Below are positions 25,124 to 37,700 of a stretch of 64,000 bases of DNA, piece by piece (position 1 is the first letter of the stretch; each line of letters starts with the position of its first letter). The notes beneath the pieces were generated by a model. That model did not search any database and was not told where the DNA came from. It saw only the letters and a program-made list of their open reading frames with translations. The position numbers and the translations under genes are program-made. Origin of the DNA: Dasyornis broadbenti (lineage: Eukaryota > Chordata > Aves > Passeriformes > Dasyornithidae); contig VZRN01000227.1 of the NCBI GenBank assembly GCA_013397935.1, positions 260,114 to 324,113 on the forward strand. The letters run 5' to 3'.

Positions 25124-28100
25124 GCATTGAATAGTGCGCCTGCCAGGCACTTCATCTGAGAGACAGCAAATATCACTCTCAACTAAACCCTGAAAATGGC
25201 TCAGAATCTGAGTTACTCAAAACCCCCAAAATCCTAGAAGAAAAAAAAAAAAAAAGAGGTGACAAAACATTTTAATAATTTCTTTTAAATGTTCCAAGAC
25301 ATTACAAGTGTACATATATATGTACATACAAGTAAATACATCTATATGTATGCAGATCTGTAACTGCTTCATATGAATCTGTGCAAAGCAGCATGCAAAA
25401 TGACAAAAATTTCAAGGAAGGGAAACGAACAGAGATTGTTTTGGTTTCGTCTAGTCTCACTCTTTTCAGTGCTCTTCTGACAAGAACTGGCAGAGCAAAA
25501 GGCACTTAGTAACCTCGCCTCATTTGAGTGTCTTCACAAACTCTGCTATCACAGTCATTGATATACAGAACTGATCCTTTCCAGTAATGCTGTAGCATCT
25601 AGATACTTAAATAGAGAAACAGGGAAGAGAGTGATACGATCTTCATAGAGAACACTGGACTATTCTTACATGACTAAATCTCTTTTTGGTGTCCACATTT
25701 AAAAAATTAGTGCCAAAATATTTGACAGAGGTCACAGAAGCAAATCAAGATGATTTGAGGCCAATATATAAAACATGCCTTAGAATAAGAGAATTACAGG
25801 AGAATTTATCTCAACTGAAATTTTGATGGCTAACTCTGAGCTAGTTCCTCCAGAACCTTTATTCAGGCAGTAGAAGGAAACAGGCATCTTCTTGAAGACA
25901 ATTCATAGACCCCTCCATCATATGTCTCACGTATTTTTGGAGGAGAAGAAACTCCTCCATGTTTAAAATGAAAAATCCCAACATTATTATTTCTCAGGAT
26001 CAGTGTCATGAACACTGTTAACATAATACTGTGCATGTGCGAAAAGCAGGACTAGAAGCAACTAGCGAAATTATCACAGTATCTGCTGCTCGCAGACGTT
26101 TAATTTTATTCTTCTACTTTGTATCTACATTTCACATATGAAGACACAGCATTTCATTAAATAGAATTAAAAGTTAGGTTACTTTTATGCTTCTCTTGTG
26201 GAGGATGGGCAGCTACACATAGGTTTCCTTTGATTATTCTGGTGAAGGGATTTGCATACAATTACAAAGACAATTTCAGTTCCTAGCAGGAACAAACACA
26301 GAATGAAGTAAGTACTCACCATATGATTAGACTAATTTATTACACCCCACTGAGGCAAGCTATATGCCAAGAAGTAATCATAAACTCATGCTCAAAGCTC
26401 TGGTAGAATGAATATATTTAACAATTCAAATTAAATTTCAGCTGTAGGAAGTGACATTTAGTGGGAAACATGGAAATGGGCAAGGTATAATGAAAAGATA
26501 ACCGGTAAAAGAATAGAGACATTGAAAGCTGTTATTGGCCTATCTGAAAACAGACAAGGACAGAAAATTGTAAATAAAATCCTGTAAGTTTCGAGTATGA
26601 AATATATGTTGATCTGGACTTTGGTTAGTTTCAACTGACCTTGGCATTAATGTCTGAAAATGAACACAGTGGCCAGTCAATAACTGCTCCATAAAAGTTA
26701 AGTGCCTGTGACGTTTCATTATACAATAGCACTTACATTGACCATTTTGGAAGCAAATGATCTCAAGAACTTTGTTCATTTTAGAGCTGGGTATTTTTCT
26801 TCCCCTGAACAGCTGCTTATTCACAGAAAAGCACACTCTGGTGTAATCCCAAGTCTTAATGAGCAGAAGTGAGCATTTCTGCCTTGGACTTGCCAGAAGA
26901 AAAAATTACAAAGGTTTCAAAAGAGTGGAAACATCTCCTAATAAAAATGGATATTGCTTAAATATTTCATTTAGAGCATCTCCCTGAATAGAAACAATAG
27001 GCACTATTTGGTATCTGCGTAACTGTTACCCAGGAGAGCAGTGGTAGCAAGATACCCTCTCAGTATTCCCAGCCAATAAAGCATGGAATTCTGCATGTGT
27101 CACTGAATGCCCCTGAGTGCCTTGTGTCATGATCATTAGGACTGAGCATGTCCTGGGTGGTTTAGTCTAAGCCTCTCCAGCAGACCCACAGTATGAAAAT
27201 AATGCTAAAATAGTCACCAAGGCAGAGAAAAACAGAAAATTACTCTGCAGCATGGTACAAAGAGTATTTATCAGAAAGGTGGGAAACCTTTAGTGCAATC
27301 TTGTCTTCAGTGGCTAATTAGTTTATAAAAGAATATCTGAAAAAGCTGCAGAGGATGTGGGAATTGGCTGCAAAAACTGAAGGAGGTGAAAAATAAGACA
27401 CCACCTAGGGACTTTCTGTAACTGAAAGGAATGAGAAGTGAGAACTCAGTAACTGCTCAATAGATACAAGATACTTTATAAGTCCTAGAGCATATATTTG
27501 GCATTTTAGACTTTAAGTGGAAAATAAAATAGTAAATAGGGTCTAATTTCAGCTGTATTAGTGTAAAAACAGAAAAATCCCACTTTTGCCAAATTTATTG
27601 ATGCTTCTGCTTCTTACTTGGAAATTAAAATCTAGTTCTGAAAAATCTATAGGAGATGATAATCCATCATTGTTATTAAAAAGTGTTATTTAATTTTTCT
27701 TGCACTCTGCTGCCAGAAACAACACTGTCTATGATTATTGCTCAAAAATCACTGTGAAAAAACCTGCTGCCCACTAATAGTGCTTTATATATTTTGGCTT
27801 ATGCTTCCACTGCTGTTTTCAATGTGATTGACAAGATACTATTTCACAACAGAGTATCTTAAACACTATAAATTACCTCAACTGTCTTATTTTCCTAAAG
27901 AAATGCAATGTAGATTTGAGTTTCCCAGTTTGCTTAATGCAGTAATGTCCAACCTTTTCAACCTGAGCCCTGTAGCATTATTCCAAAAAGATCAGTGGGC
28001 CACAAGTAATACTTGAGGGCATTTTCTCTGGAAGCACAGTGGAAAGGAGTGGGCATCACACCTGGCTCCCTTGCTGGGGATCCTAAAGTGTCCCCAGGAG

Positions 28101-30744
28101 ACCAGGCTAGAGCTGTAAAATTGCACAGAATTCCTTAAGCACCTTGTGTTTTGCTTGTGATGTTGAATTATGCCCAGTGGCACCCTGAGGGAGCACTCAC
28201 ATGGCAGCTTCGTGCTGTGACTCCAGGCTGGGATGTGCCTGGTACAGTGTCCCCAAAGCACAAAAGACAGGGTGACCTCATTCCTCCTGCTAAAGTTACC
28301 TGCTAACTCAGGTTCCAAATCATTGAGCCAAATCTCAGGCTAATTAATTGCAAATAAACAAACATCACCATTACAGAAACTGGACATTTGCCTATGTCCC
28401 TTATGAGACAGTTTCGTAAGAGACAATTTGCACAGATATAAGCAGCAGCAGGAGCTTCCCTGCTGAGCTGTTAACACTGGAGATGATAGGAGGACAAAAA
28501 TCTCAGTACTGACACACTGTAGGACATTTACACCGAACAACCTTGCTGCAGTTGGGAGGACTGTGTAAATTTGCAAAGTTGTGCTGTATGGTGTCGTTCC
28601 CCACAGCTCTCCAAGGATCTCTCTCCAGGGGTCAGGCTGCTTCTCTGGCCTGGAGCTACTCTGAACCATCATGTTGTGTCCTCTGGGGTTGCTCATGACA
28701 GACACAAAGGAGAGATTTTTCCTTAATGTAACAAAGAAGACATAAAACATCCATTCATGGAAGAATACTCTGCAAGATACCAGTTTTAGTATACATTTAG
28801 CATTTTATGGATGATGGCATCTTGTGTATCACTAAATAGTACTTCAAAAAACCCTTAATGTCTTAATTTAGGAATGTATTTGTGCAAGAAAAAGAGTTGT
28901 AATTACTTAATAGATATTTCTCTAAGGTTTTATCTCTGTCTCAAAATGTTAATATTCACTATTTAGCTTTAATCTCTGTGGTAGTTAAAATGAACAAGTC
29001 CTTTTCCAGTGAAAGAGTCTAGTGTTAATGTACTTTTATGATGAAAAAGGTTATTCTGATCCTGAGACAACTGTAATGAAATATAGGCCTGTACAATATA
29101 GCCTATAGTAGAGAATGTGGATAAAATTTCAGGCACGTTGATAGGAATAACTGTATTTACGTAAGTAATGTTGTGCTCAAAGGCCTCATTGTCCCAGGTA
29201 CTGTACCAAGCACATGTGCAGAAAAAGGTCTTTAAAAAGATAACTTTGGAAACCAAATAGACTTAGAGGTAGGAGAAGTTGTTTATTCCTACTTTTGTTT
29301 TAAATTAGGTTAACATGACATTTCAGAAGCATTTTTCATACTTATCAGTCTGAAAATAAAGCAACTTGCTTCTAAATGGACATTCAGTAATTCATATAAA
29401 AGTAAGATGGTCAAAAATATACAATACAAATTAGACATATTGAATACACATATATTCTTATTTTTATTTATATTAATATTTGTTTCTTTTGAAATATGCT
29501 TAGGAGCAAATAATTTAAATAATTTACTTGGCATTTTCCGTTCTATCATTCTTTTTCAGCATAACAGATAAGTCACTACACAGTCCATATTCTAACTTGC
29601 ATTTTCACAGAATAAGAACCAGAGAAATACTCTGTGTGGGGGTGTTAGGATTACTTATAAGAGGCAGGACAAATCCTGTTGCATAACTCATAAAATATTC
29701 GTATTGACTTTAGCTGGAACTACTCACGGGAGAAGAAGTTGGTCCAATATTTGAAATCTGATGTAATTAAAATTTGAGAGCATTTAATTCCAAAACCCAT
29801 TTAATACATCCACTGAATTTTAACTGTATAACAGCTAATTCTGTGCCAGGTGGAAATGTAATTGACAAAAAGAAGTCAAAGCTAACAAAGAACCAGGTAT
29901 GAAAATGAAATCCCAGTTTGCAGACAAAATTATACAGCTGGAAGGAAGGCAGGCAGGAAGGGGACTCTTCTTTGTAGGACAAGGACTAGACACTAAAACA
30001 CCATCTTATCACAAAGCATATTAAATGTTATAGGTGAATTTGGGTAATAAACATGACAAGTCATGGTCTGGACTGGAACTGATGTTTTATTCCTACGTTA
30101 AATATTGTCTTGATATACTTTTTTCCAGGAGATAGTAGGGGTTTTTTTCAGTTTTTAGACAGAATGCTCACCTGTTCTGTGCAACTTTCTGTAATGTATC
30201 TTTCAAATACATGCAGTTTCACAGCCTCGGGGTGATCACAACATGTGTGGCACAGTTTTGGCACATCAAAAGCATGGTTTAAAAAGCTGCTGCATATGTT
30301 TTATGATCATTTCAAAAAGATATGAAGAGACAGATTTTGATTTTTAAATGACATGCCTTATTTGCAAACTGAACACTTAAAACATGGCCAAACATGTCTT
30401 CCATAGATAAGCATAGGTTTTTCCTCTTTGGAATTCATGACATTTTTGACAGGTCATTGTCAGCATGCCAGTATGTCAATATTAGCTATTTCCTGGCTGA
30501 GGAGAACTATGTGGGTGAAGTCTATGCCATATTCAGTGGACTGCAATAGCAACACCAATTTTCTACCTTGGAACATACTCAGTCACTTAATATTTAGGAT
30601 GGTTAATAGCTGGCTAAGAAAGAAACCTTAAAAAAACCCCTCAGCCTCCCATGTTAACAAATGCTACAGAACATTTACCAGGGAGATAACTTGCAGCAAA
30701 CTACTATTTCACCTTTCAGTTTGAAAAGCAATGTCCATTGTTGG
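25124..30744. other. AT-rich intron, nothing recognised
   Basis: No supported genes or young repeats. A stretch near 27.94 kb faintly recalls a hAT transposon end but is not convincing. Confidence 0.55.
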
Positions 30745-30870
30745 TACAGTAACTTGCTCCAGGCACCCTCCAAGCTTATGTGTCAACTGAAACCTGCGAG
30801 GAATTGAACTTGTGGTCTCATGCCACTCAAAACTTGTACCAGAAAAGGTCTTTATGCTAACACAGTAATA
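30745..30870 (-). mobile_element. possible MIR/CORE-SINE relic, antisense
   Basis: The plus strand shows the block order of a reverse-complemented MIR: ACAGTAACTTGCTCCAGGC, AAGCTTATGTGTCAACTG, a GGAATTGAACTTGTGGTCTC stretch corresponding to the complement of a tRNA-like B box (GTTCAATTC), and TTTATGCTAACACA. Highly diverged; a chance match is possible. Confidence 0.45.
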
Positions 30871-32370
30871 TTCAAATCTGAAAGCTACACTGTTTTTAAA
30901 TACCTCCTCATATGTTGCACATTCTCACCTAGAAGCTGCACTTCTCCATTACACTCCGTCTTTGGCGCTCCAAGGGTTTTCTGTCCTGCAGGTTTATTAC
31001 AATTCAGGTTTAACAAAGTCAGCTACAGATATTCTGACTTGATGCATTTAAGATATGTAATTAAAACACAGCAAAATGCCTAACTTTCCTATATTAAGAA
31101 AGCCTGTGCCAATGCCTACCTTATCCTTGGGAACCTCTATCTGTGTTCTGGAAAAGCTCTTGAGAATCTGCTTTTATACAGTAACCATAATAATAGCAGA
31201 CATGTCCAAACAATAGTTCTCATAAATGTCCCAGGCCAAATTCCAAAATAATACAACTTACAATACAAGCTAACTGCATGGGATAACCTTACAAAGAGTG
31301 ACTTGAAAAGAATGAACTTAGAAGGTACAGTCAGTCACCTGGGATTCCTGAATATATTTAAAAATCAAATTTTATACTAGATTGGCACTTTGTGAGTTTG
31401 CAAAATGTCTCAATTTTCTAACAAAGTGGAAGAGGAAATTTAGCAGGAAACCAGGCATCCGAAAGAGCAGACAATAAAATGGGCACATCTGATAAATAAG
31501 CACCATGGGATTTTCTTTTCCTTATACTGGTCCTTTGGTCTTTTCAGGATTTGTAAGCTATCTTCATGTTGGATTCTCCTTGAAGATTACACCCAGCCTT
31601 CATTAGAGTACTTCATTGCATTTAAAGGAGTTTATAGGCACCTCAGTAAATTTACAGAAATCCAGATCCATAGACTTTGTGGTGGAACTGAGTATGTATT
31701 TTATGGTGCTTTATTTTAATTTAAATGCTCCTTTTCAACAAAACAAAGACTTAATCCACAAAGGTAATGTATTCACCTGAAAAATTATGTGGAAAGTGCC
31801 CAACAGTGTGGGAAACAACCCTACATTCTATTTTAGTGCAATAAAATCACATTCAGTAACTTATTCCTCATTTCTTCAGAAAACAGTACTCCAAGTGTCT
31901 AGCCACTCCAAGGCTGAAATTAAGAATTAGTGAAAGACTGAAGTAATCGAGTTCAAAGATACTGGTGATAATCATGTAAAACCCATGACTGTTCCTCATT
32001 ATGTAGCACAGGTATATTACCTTGAGTTAAAACCTCGTCCAATTCTCTAGAGCGTTCATTATTGTTACTCTTGCCCACACTCAAATATGCCGAATCAGGA
32101 AAAGGGAATTAAACCTTTCTATGCCATTTAGTCCCACCTCATCTCTATCAATTCAACTGAGAATTTCATCTGGTCCTTTTGCTTGCAAGCTGATAAACAC
32201 AGAGGGCTTGTTCCTGGCATCAGGAAACAGCTGGGGCAAACCTGCATGACTGCTGAATCCTCTTCTTTCCCCACAAGCAGATCCTTGGACCAACTCACTG
32301 TCCCAATAGATACATGTAGTTTCTGCCTGCTATGGATGAAAAGAAAATGAACCTAAAACTAGATTAATTT

Positions 32371-32386
32371 GTGTGTGTGTGTGTGT
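32371..32386 (+). repeat. (GT)8 microsatellite
   Basis: Eight perfect GT units followed by ATGT. Confidence 0.95.
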
Positions 32387-34964
32387 ATGTACAGTCCCAG
32401 TGAAATCCAAAGTCCTTCCAGTAATTACAGAGGGAATTCAGTCAATTATATGGCAATACGGGCAAAAATACAGTCAGCAAGATAGAAAATGCTTTTCTAA
32501 GGGGCTTTTGCCAATTAAGAGGTTTTTTTGTTTTTTTTTTTTAATTCAAGAGGCTGTTTCATTTAACTGGTCAAAATCTGAGTTTTTTTTTTAATCTGAC
32601 GAGTAAAACGTAACACCCCAGTGAACAGCAAGAGGCGAAAAGGTCTTCCTGAAAATATCGGTTAGATATTGGGCATGGGATGACATCCAAAGGGACGTGA
32701 ATTAATTTCCTAAAAGTCCTGTCAAAGACCAGTGTATCTAATAAAAGAGAGGAGTTACTTCACCTGAACAGCCAGAAGAACAACTCCCCTCCAGACAGTG
32801 AGACACAACAAGAAACAGAGAGGCAAACTCTACCAAAGGGTCAGGCAGCTCATTTTCAGAAACTTACTTTTTCTTGACAAGTAAATAAAATCCTGACAGT
32901 TCTTGGGTTTTTTATCTTCTCAGAAGCCTGATCTTTCTTTTACCTTAGTGGTCTTTCTAGACAGACAACAGAACTGACCCTCAGTTTACAAAACTAAATC
33001 CTAGATTTCATGGAGAATTTGAACAGGATCACTTTGTATTTATTTTGGACTCTTCTTGGATTATTCAGATAATGCTGATTTTTCCTAAGGGAACTGACAT
33101 TTGCAAAAGTAAGACAATACAAAGCCTAGGACTGGGGGAAAAATGTTTACAGAAAGTAAAACAGCAGAAGTTCTTATTTTGTACTATCAGTGCTATGAAG
33201 TTCATTGATTGGTTATTCGTAATGGGTGATTTATACTGAATATAGTATTTTCTAAGTCTTCTGCAGTATTTATCATTATTGTATGTTTGAATCTGAAAAG
33301 TGGGTTTGATCCCTACAAAACTACTGTTAATAATTAGAAATTACCAAATATCTTTGTTCCCTATTTATATACTGCTGAATACAGTATCCTCCCTAAAAAA
33401 GTATGTGTGCCATTTTCAAAAGCTGATACAGAAACACTATATTAGAAGCACACGATACTACACATTTCCTTTACCAAACATTAAAATTAATTCTGTGACA
33501 AAACACCTGGACAAAATCTAACCATAAGAGTCACCACTTTACCTTTTAAAAGCACTTCACTATCTCTTTTCCATAAAGCTCATGTTGTGGTTGTTCCACA
33601 ACCACCTTCTGTTTTTACTTAATTATCTTATTTTCAATCTAGATTCATTTTTTTGGCCATTTATACATTACTTTGTGTTTGACTCAACACTGTTCTTTAG
33701 CTTAAGAAGTTTTATTTCTTCCACTACTTTTATTCTCATAGTATTTTGAGGAAACCAAGTAATTTTTCATTTAGAGAAGAGCCTCTTTTCTTTCACGACA
33801 TAAGCGGTGCATAGTGATGATCATCCTAACAGGTCTTCTCAGAAACCCTCTTGAAGGGAAGCCACAAGAATTGACACGGCTAACAGTCTTCTGCACCAAA
33901 TAATAATAAAACATGTTTATTCATCCTGATTAGCATTATGCCCATGAACACCAACAACCATCTTTTCAAAGCACAACACAAACTATTTTATTTGTTGTAA
34001 GTTTGGAAAGAAACACAAAAGCATTGAAATATGTTAGGAAGCGCATAAGCTATTTAGCATAACTAAGCATGAAATCTCAGGAGATAATCGAATAGTACAG
34101 CACCTTGAAGAGTGGTATCCAAGCAAATTCAGTTCTCCAGAGGTATGATAATCTAATTTTCCTGACACTTGTCTCAGGGCTGTTTGAAAAATCTTTAATA
34201 TGCAAAAAAACCCCCTGATACTTAAGAAGGAAGATGAAATATGGAGCTCAGAGAGCAGAACAGTAGTTTCCAATGAATCAATGAACATTGTAAGTTACGC
34301 CCAGTAATCTGCTACTCCTTACAATGTGTACTAATAATGATGAGTGGCTTAAAAAATCCACTTAGGCATCATTTTTGGGGGGCTAGGGAAAGGCACAACT
34401 CATGCATGAGAAATACTTCCAATATTTTTTTTTAAGAAACCATTATGATATATACTGTAAACATTAAAGATGAAGGAATACAATTTCTTTTCTCCTCTTA
34501 GTAATGTATACAGCCTTGAATGTGGTAAGATTTTATACAGGCTCAAAATGAACCTATAATTGTGAAATAAATTACTCCTTCATTCATGTTTTGAGAAGAA
34601 AACAACAAAAAGCATGAAAAGGAGAGTAAAATTTAAAAACCCTTCTTAATGTGACTTAAAATGAAAAATGCACACATGTGTAAATTTAGAGATTAATTAA
34701 AACATCGGAAAATATTTTAAGTGCCTTAATATAAACTACTCCCGTTTTTCCAACAGAGTTCTCTAGGGGCAAAGGGGAATAAAACCAGTAATGCTTATAG
34801 GACACAGTTTAATTACCAGCACTTAATGTGTCCCTTTCTCTGTCTCCCAAATTCTAAATTCTCAAAAAGGTAAAAATCACATGGAATTCTCTAAAGCCTT
34901 TGCTACCATCCCCTCCATCCCCTCAACATTCTTATCTCTAAATTTGAGAGATACAGATTTGATG

Positions 34965-36040
34965 TCTGAACTGTTGGAAGGATAAGGAAATGTCTGGATG
35001 GCTGCATTGGACAAAGATTTATTCTCAATGGTTCAATGTCCAAGTGGACACCAGCAATGAGCAGTGATCCTCAAGGGTCCATTTGGGACGAATAATATTT
35101 TAATATCTTCGCTAATGACGTAGGCAATGGGATTGAGTGCATGCTCAGCAAGTTTGCACGTGACACCAAGCTGACTGGTCCAGCAGATTTAATAGATGGA
35201 TAGGATGCCATCCAGAGGGACCTTGAAAGGTTTGAGAAGTGAAACCATGAAAAACTCATGAAGTTCATCAAGGCCAAGTGCATGGTCCTGCACCTGGGTC
35301 AGGGCAATCCCACTATCAATACAAACTGGGGGATGAATGGATTGAGGGCAGCCCTGAAAAGAAGGGCTTGGTAGTGCTGGTGGAGGAAAAACTGGATATG
35401 ATCTGGCAATGTGTGCTTGCAGTCCAGAAAGCCAACCACATCCTGGGCTCTATCAAAAGCAGCGTGGCCAGCAGGTTGAGGGAGGTGATTTTGCTCCTCC
35501 ACTGTCTGGTCTCCCGAGATTTCATCTGGAGTATATGTCCCACTCTGGAACCCAGTACGAGAAAGAATGGACATGTTAGAACGAGTCCAGAGCAGTGCCA
35601 CGAAAATGGTCAGTGGCTGGAATAGTCAGAGATGGAGAGCTGGGGTTGCTAAGCCTAGACAAGAGAAGACTCTGGGGAGACCTTATTGCATCCTTTCAAT
35701 ATATAAAGTGGGCTTGTAAGAATGATGGAGAGAGAATTTTTGCCAGGGCCTGTAGTGGCAGGACAAAGGGCAATGGTTTTAAAATCAAAGAGGGTAGATT
35801 TAGATTGGATATAATACAGAAATTCTTTACAGTGAAGAAATCCTTTACAGTGAGGCTGGTGAGGCACTGGAACAGACTGCCCAGAGAAGTTGTGGATGCC
35901 CCATCACTGCAACTGTTCAAGGCCAGGCTGGATGGGGCTCTGAGCAACCTGGTGAAAGATGTCCCTGCCCATAGCAGGAAGGCAGGACTAGATGATCTTT
36001 AAAGGTCCTTTCCAATCCAAACCATGTTGTGATTTTATGA
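34965..36040 (+). mobile_element. CR1 LINE: reverse-transcriptase C-terminal remnants plus 3' UTR
   Basis: About 1.1 kb of plus-oriented CR1. The first part translates, with stops and frameshifts, as the C-terminal part of CR1 ORF2. Recognisable pieces include NIFANDVGNGIECMLSKFA, LMKFIKAKCMVLHLG and KAAWPAG. From about 35570 it is 3' UTR-like, ending TCCAATCCAAACCAT plus a degraded terminal repeat. A short direct duplication of TTCTTTACAGTGA / CCTTTACAGTGA occurs near 35820-35860. Dead copy. Confidence 0.92.
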
Positions 36041-36221
36041 AAATACAAGTATTTAAATTATAGGCAACAAGAGCCACTAGAGAAAAAAGTAAAATATTTC
36101 TCAAAAGAACAATCTTGAATGTAAAGACCAGGACCACAAAATAGCAGAAAAATCTTAAGAGAAAACAATGGTAATTATGTGCTTAAGTGCTTTTGCAGAC
36201 CTGGTCTTTCATGTTGACCAT

Positions 36222-36481
36222 GTTGCTGAGGGATGGGCTGAGCATCGGTCAGCAGGTGGTGAGCGATTGTATCGTGCATCACTTGTTTCTCTTGGGCTTT
36301 ATTCCCCCTCTCTCTCTTTTCCTTACTACTGTTATTGTTAATATCATCATTATTATTATATTTTAAGTACTAAAGTCTTATTATCTCAATCAACAATGTT
36401 TCTTTTTGATTTTCCTCCCCACTGTGGGGTGGGGTGATGGCTGCATGGAACCTATTTTCTGGCTGGGGTAAAACTCCAACA
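36222..36481 (+). mobile_element. 3' portion of a different avian ERV LTR
   Basis: Recognisable blocks are GGTCAGCAGGTGGTGAGC, ATTGTATCGTGCATCACTTG, a T/C-rich stretch with ATTATTATTATA repeats, a CCTCCCCACTGTGGGGTGGGG block and the terminus GGCTGGGGTAAAACTCCAACA. This matches the 3' half of a common avian LTR type as I recall it; the 5' half is missing. Its last base directly abuts CR1-derived sequence at 36482. Confidence 0.65.
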
Positions 36482-37700
36482 GCTCCTAAGGCACACCACC
36501 AACCACCAATACCTGGCTGCAAACTGGGCTTTGTACAGATAATCACAAGCCATTCAGCATAATTAATGCTGCCCACAGTACACCCACTTTAGCACTCCTG
36601 CACCCAAACTGTATCCCAGTTGCTGATAGCATAGATGATAATGTCAAAGCCCCGCTGAAGTCCAACCAAACACACCTACTCACAACTCTACTGTTTTTAT
36701 CCTTGTCAATGGAGTCAGTATTTTTATCATAGAAAGCCATCAGATCAGTCAGGCACAGTCTTACCCTGGTTCATCCATGTTGCCTGTTCCAAAACATCTC
36801 CCTGTCCTTCATACATGCAAAAATTAATTTACTCTGTAACTCTTTAGCAGACTGAGCCAAAGACAAGCCTCTACTTCCCCAAATACTCTTTCTTCACCTG
36901 CTTTAAGAGGGGTAAAAAGTTTCCCTTTTCCCAGTCATCGTGAACCTCCTCTTGAACTACAAGATCTCTCGAAGACCACAGAGAACAACCTTTAGATGAT
37001 GTCAGCTGGTTCCTTCCACACCCTTGGATAGAAACCATCTGGTACCATGGGTCTGAATAAAAACACTTGTCTTAAAAGGTCTCTGACACAGTCCTTCTTC
37101 ACTCCAATTTTGCCACTTAGCTCACTGACTTAGAAGGCCTGAAGGCAGATTTTCCCAGTAAAAATCAAAATAAAAAGGTACGGAGATTTTCATGTACTTG
37201 TCCACTCTTCCACTGCTCACTGGACAGTGGACTCACAGGGGGCTTTTTCCTCCTTCTTCTGCCAATACACTTTCAGATGCCCTTGACACCCCTTTGCTCA
37301 CTTTTGTTCTACTCCACAGGTCCATGCTTGAGCTACGTTTTCATAATCCTTGTCCCTACTTCCATCCTTAATGGACCCGCATTTTGCATTTGAGCTCTCT
37401 CAGGAGTTCCCCATTCACTCACGCTGACTTTTTGCCATGCTTTCTTGGACTGCTGCACATCAGAAAGGATAATCTCGGTGCTTTGAGGAAACTGTCCTGG
37501 AATATCAACTAGCTTCCTGGAGCCCTTTTTGTTTGTTTCATATGCTCCCTGAACTCCAGCACAGACAACTGCGATGGGACTACAGTCACAATTTTTTCAC
37601 CAAGTGAAAACATGAGCCTCTGACACTACTCTGTTCCCCTGGTACTTTCTCATGGCCTCTCAAGCCCCACTAGGTCAAGCCCTCTGATGTCATCCTAAAT
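36482..37700 (-). mobile_element. CR1 LINE ORF2 middle region, antisense
   Basis: On the minus strand this resembles the CR1 ORF2 stretch between endonuclease and reverse transcriptase and the first part of the RT. Remnants read like MAFYDK...SIDK...WLDFSGALT, the degraded counterpart of the family's AFYDKV...YLDFSKAFDT. Upstream lie blocks matching the DGFYPRVW and DDW regions. Many stops and frameshifts. The sequence near 37700 is too diverged to fix the end. Confidence 0.72.

Noticed and set aside
24565..25182. 205-codon minus-strand open frame, the longest in the window
   Set aside because: It lies antisense across a well-preserved CR1 3' end (24630-25123). The frame is a property of the repeat, not a gene.
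27940..28020. TGTCCAACCTTTTCAACCTGAG and GTGGGCCACA, recalling a hAT/Charlie transposon end
   Set aside because: Only two short blocks match from memory, and no opposite inverted end or 8-bp duplication was found.
35278..36002. Plus- and minus-strand frames of 100-135 codons
   Set aside because: They fall inside a dead CR1 copy. The true RT frame is broken by stops.
34965..37700. Idea that the CR1 at 35.0-36.0 kb (plus) and 36.5-37.7 kb (minus) are one element split by a local inversion
   Set aside because: The two cover complementary parts of CR1 but both include the region around the VPQGS-coding block, with different sequence. The roughly 100-bp overlap points to separate insertions.
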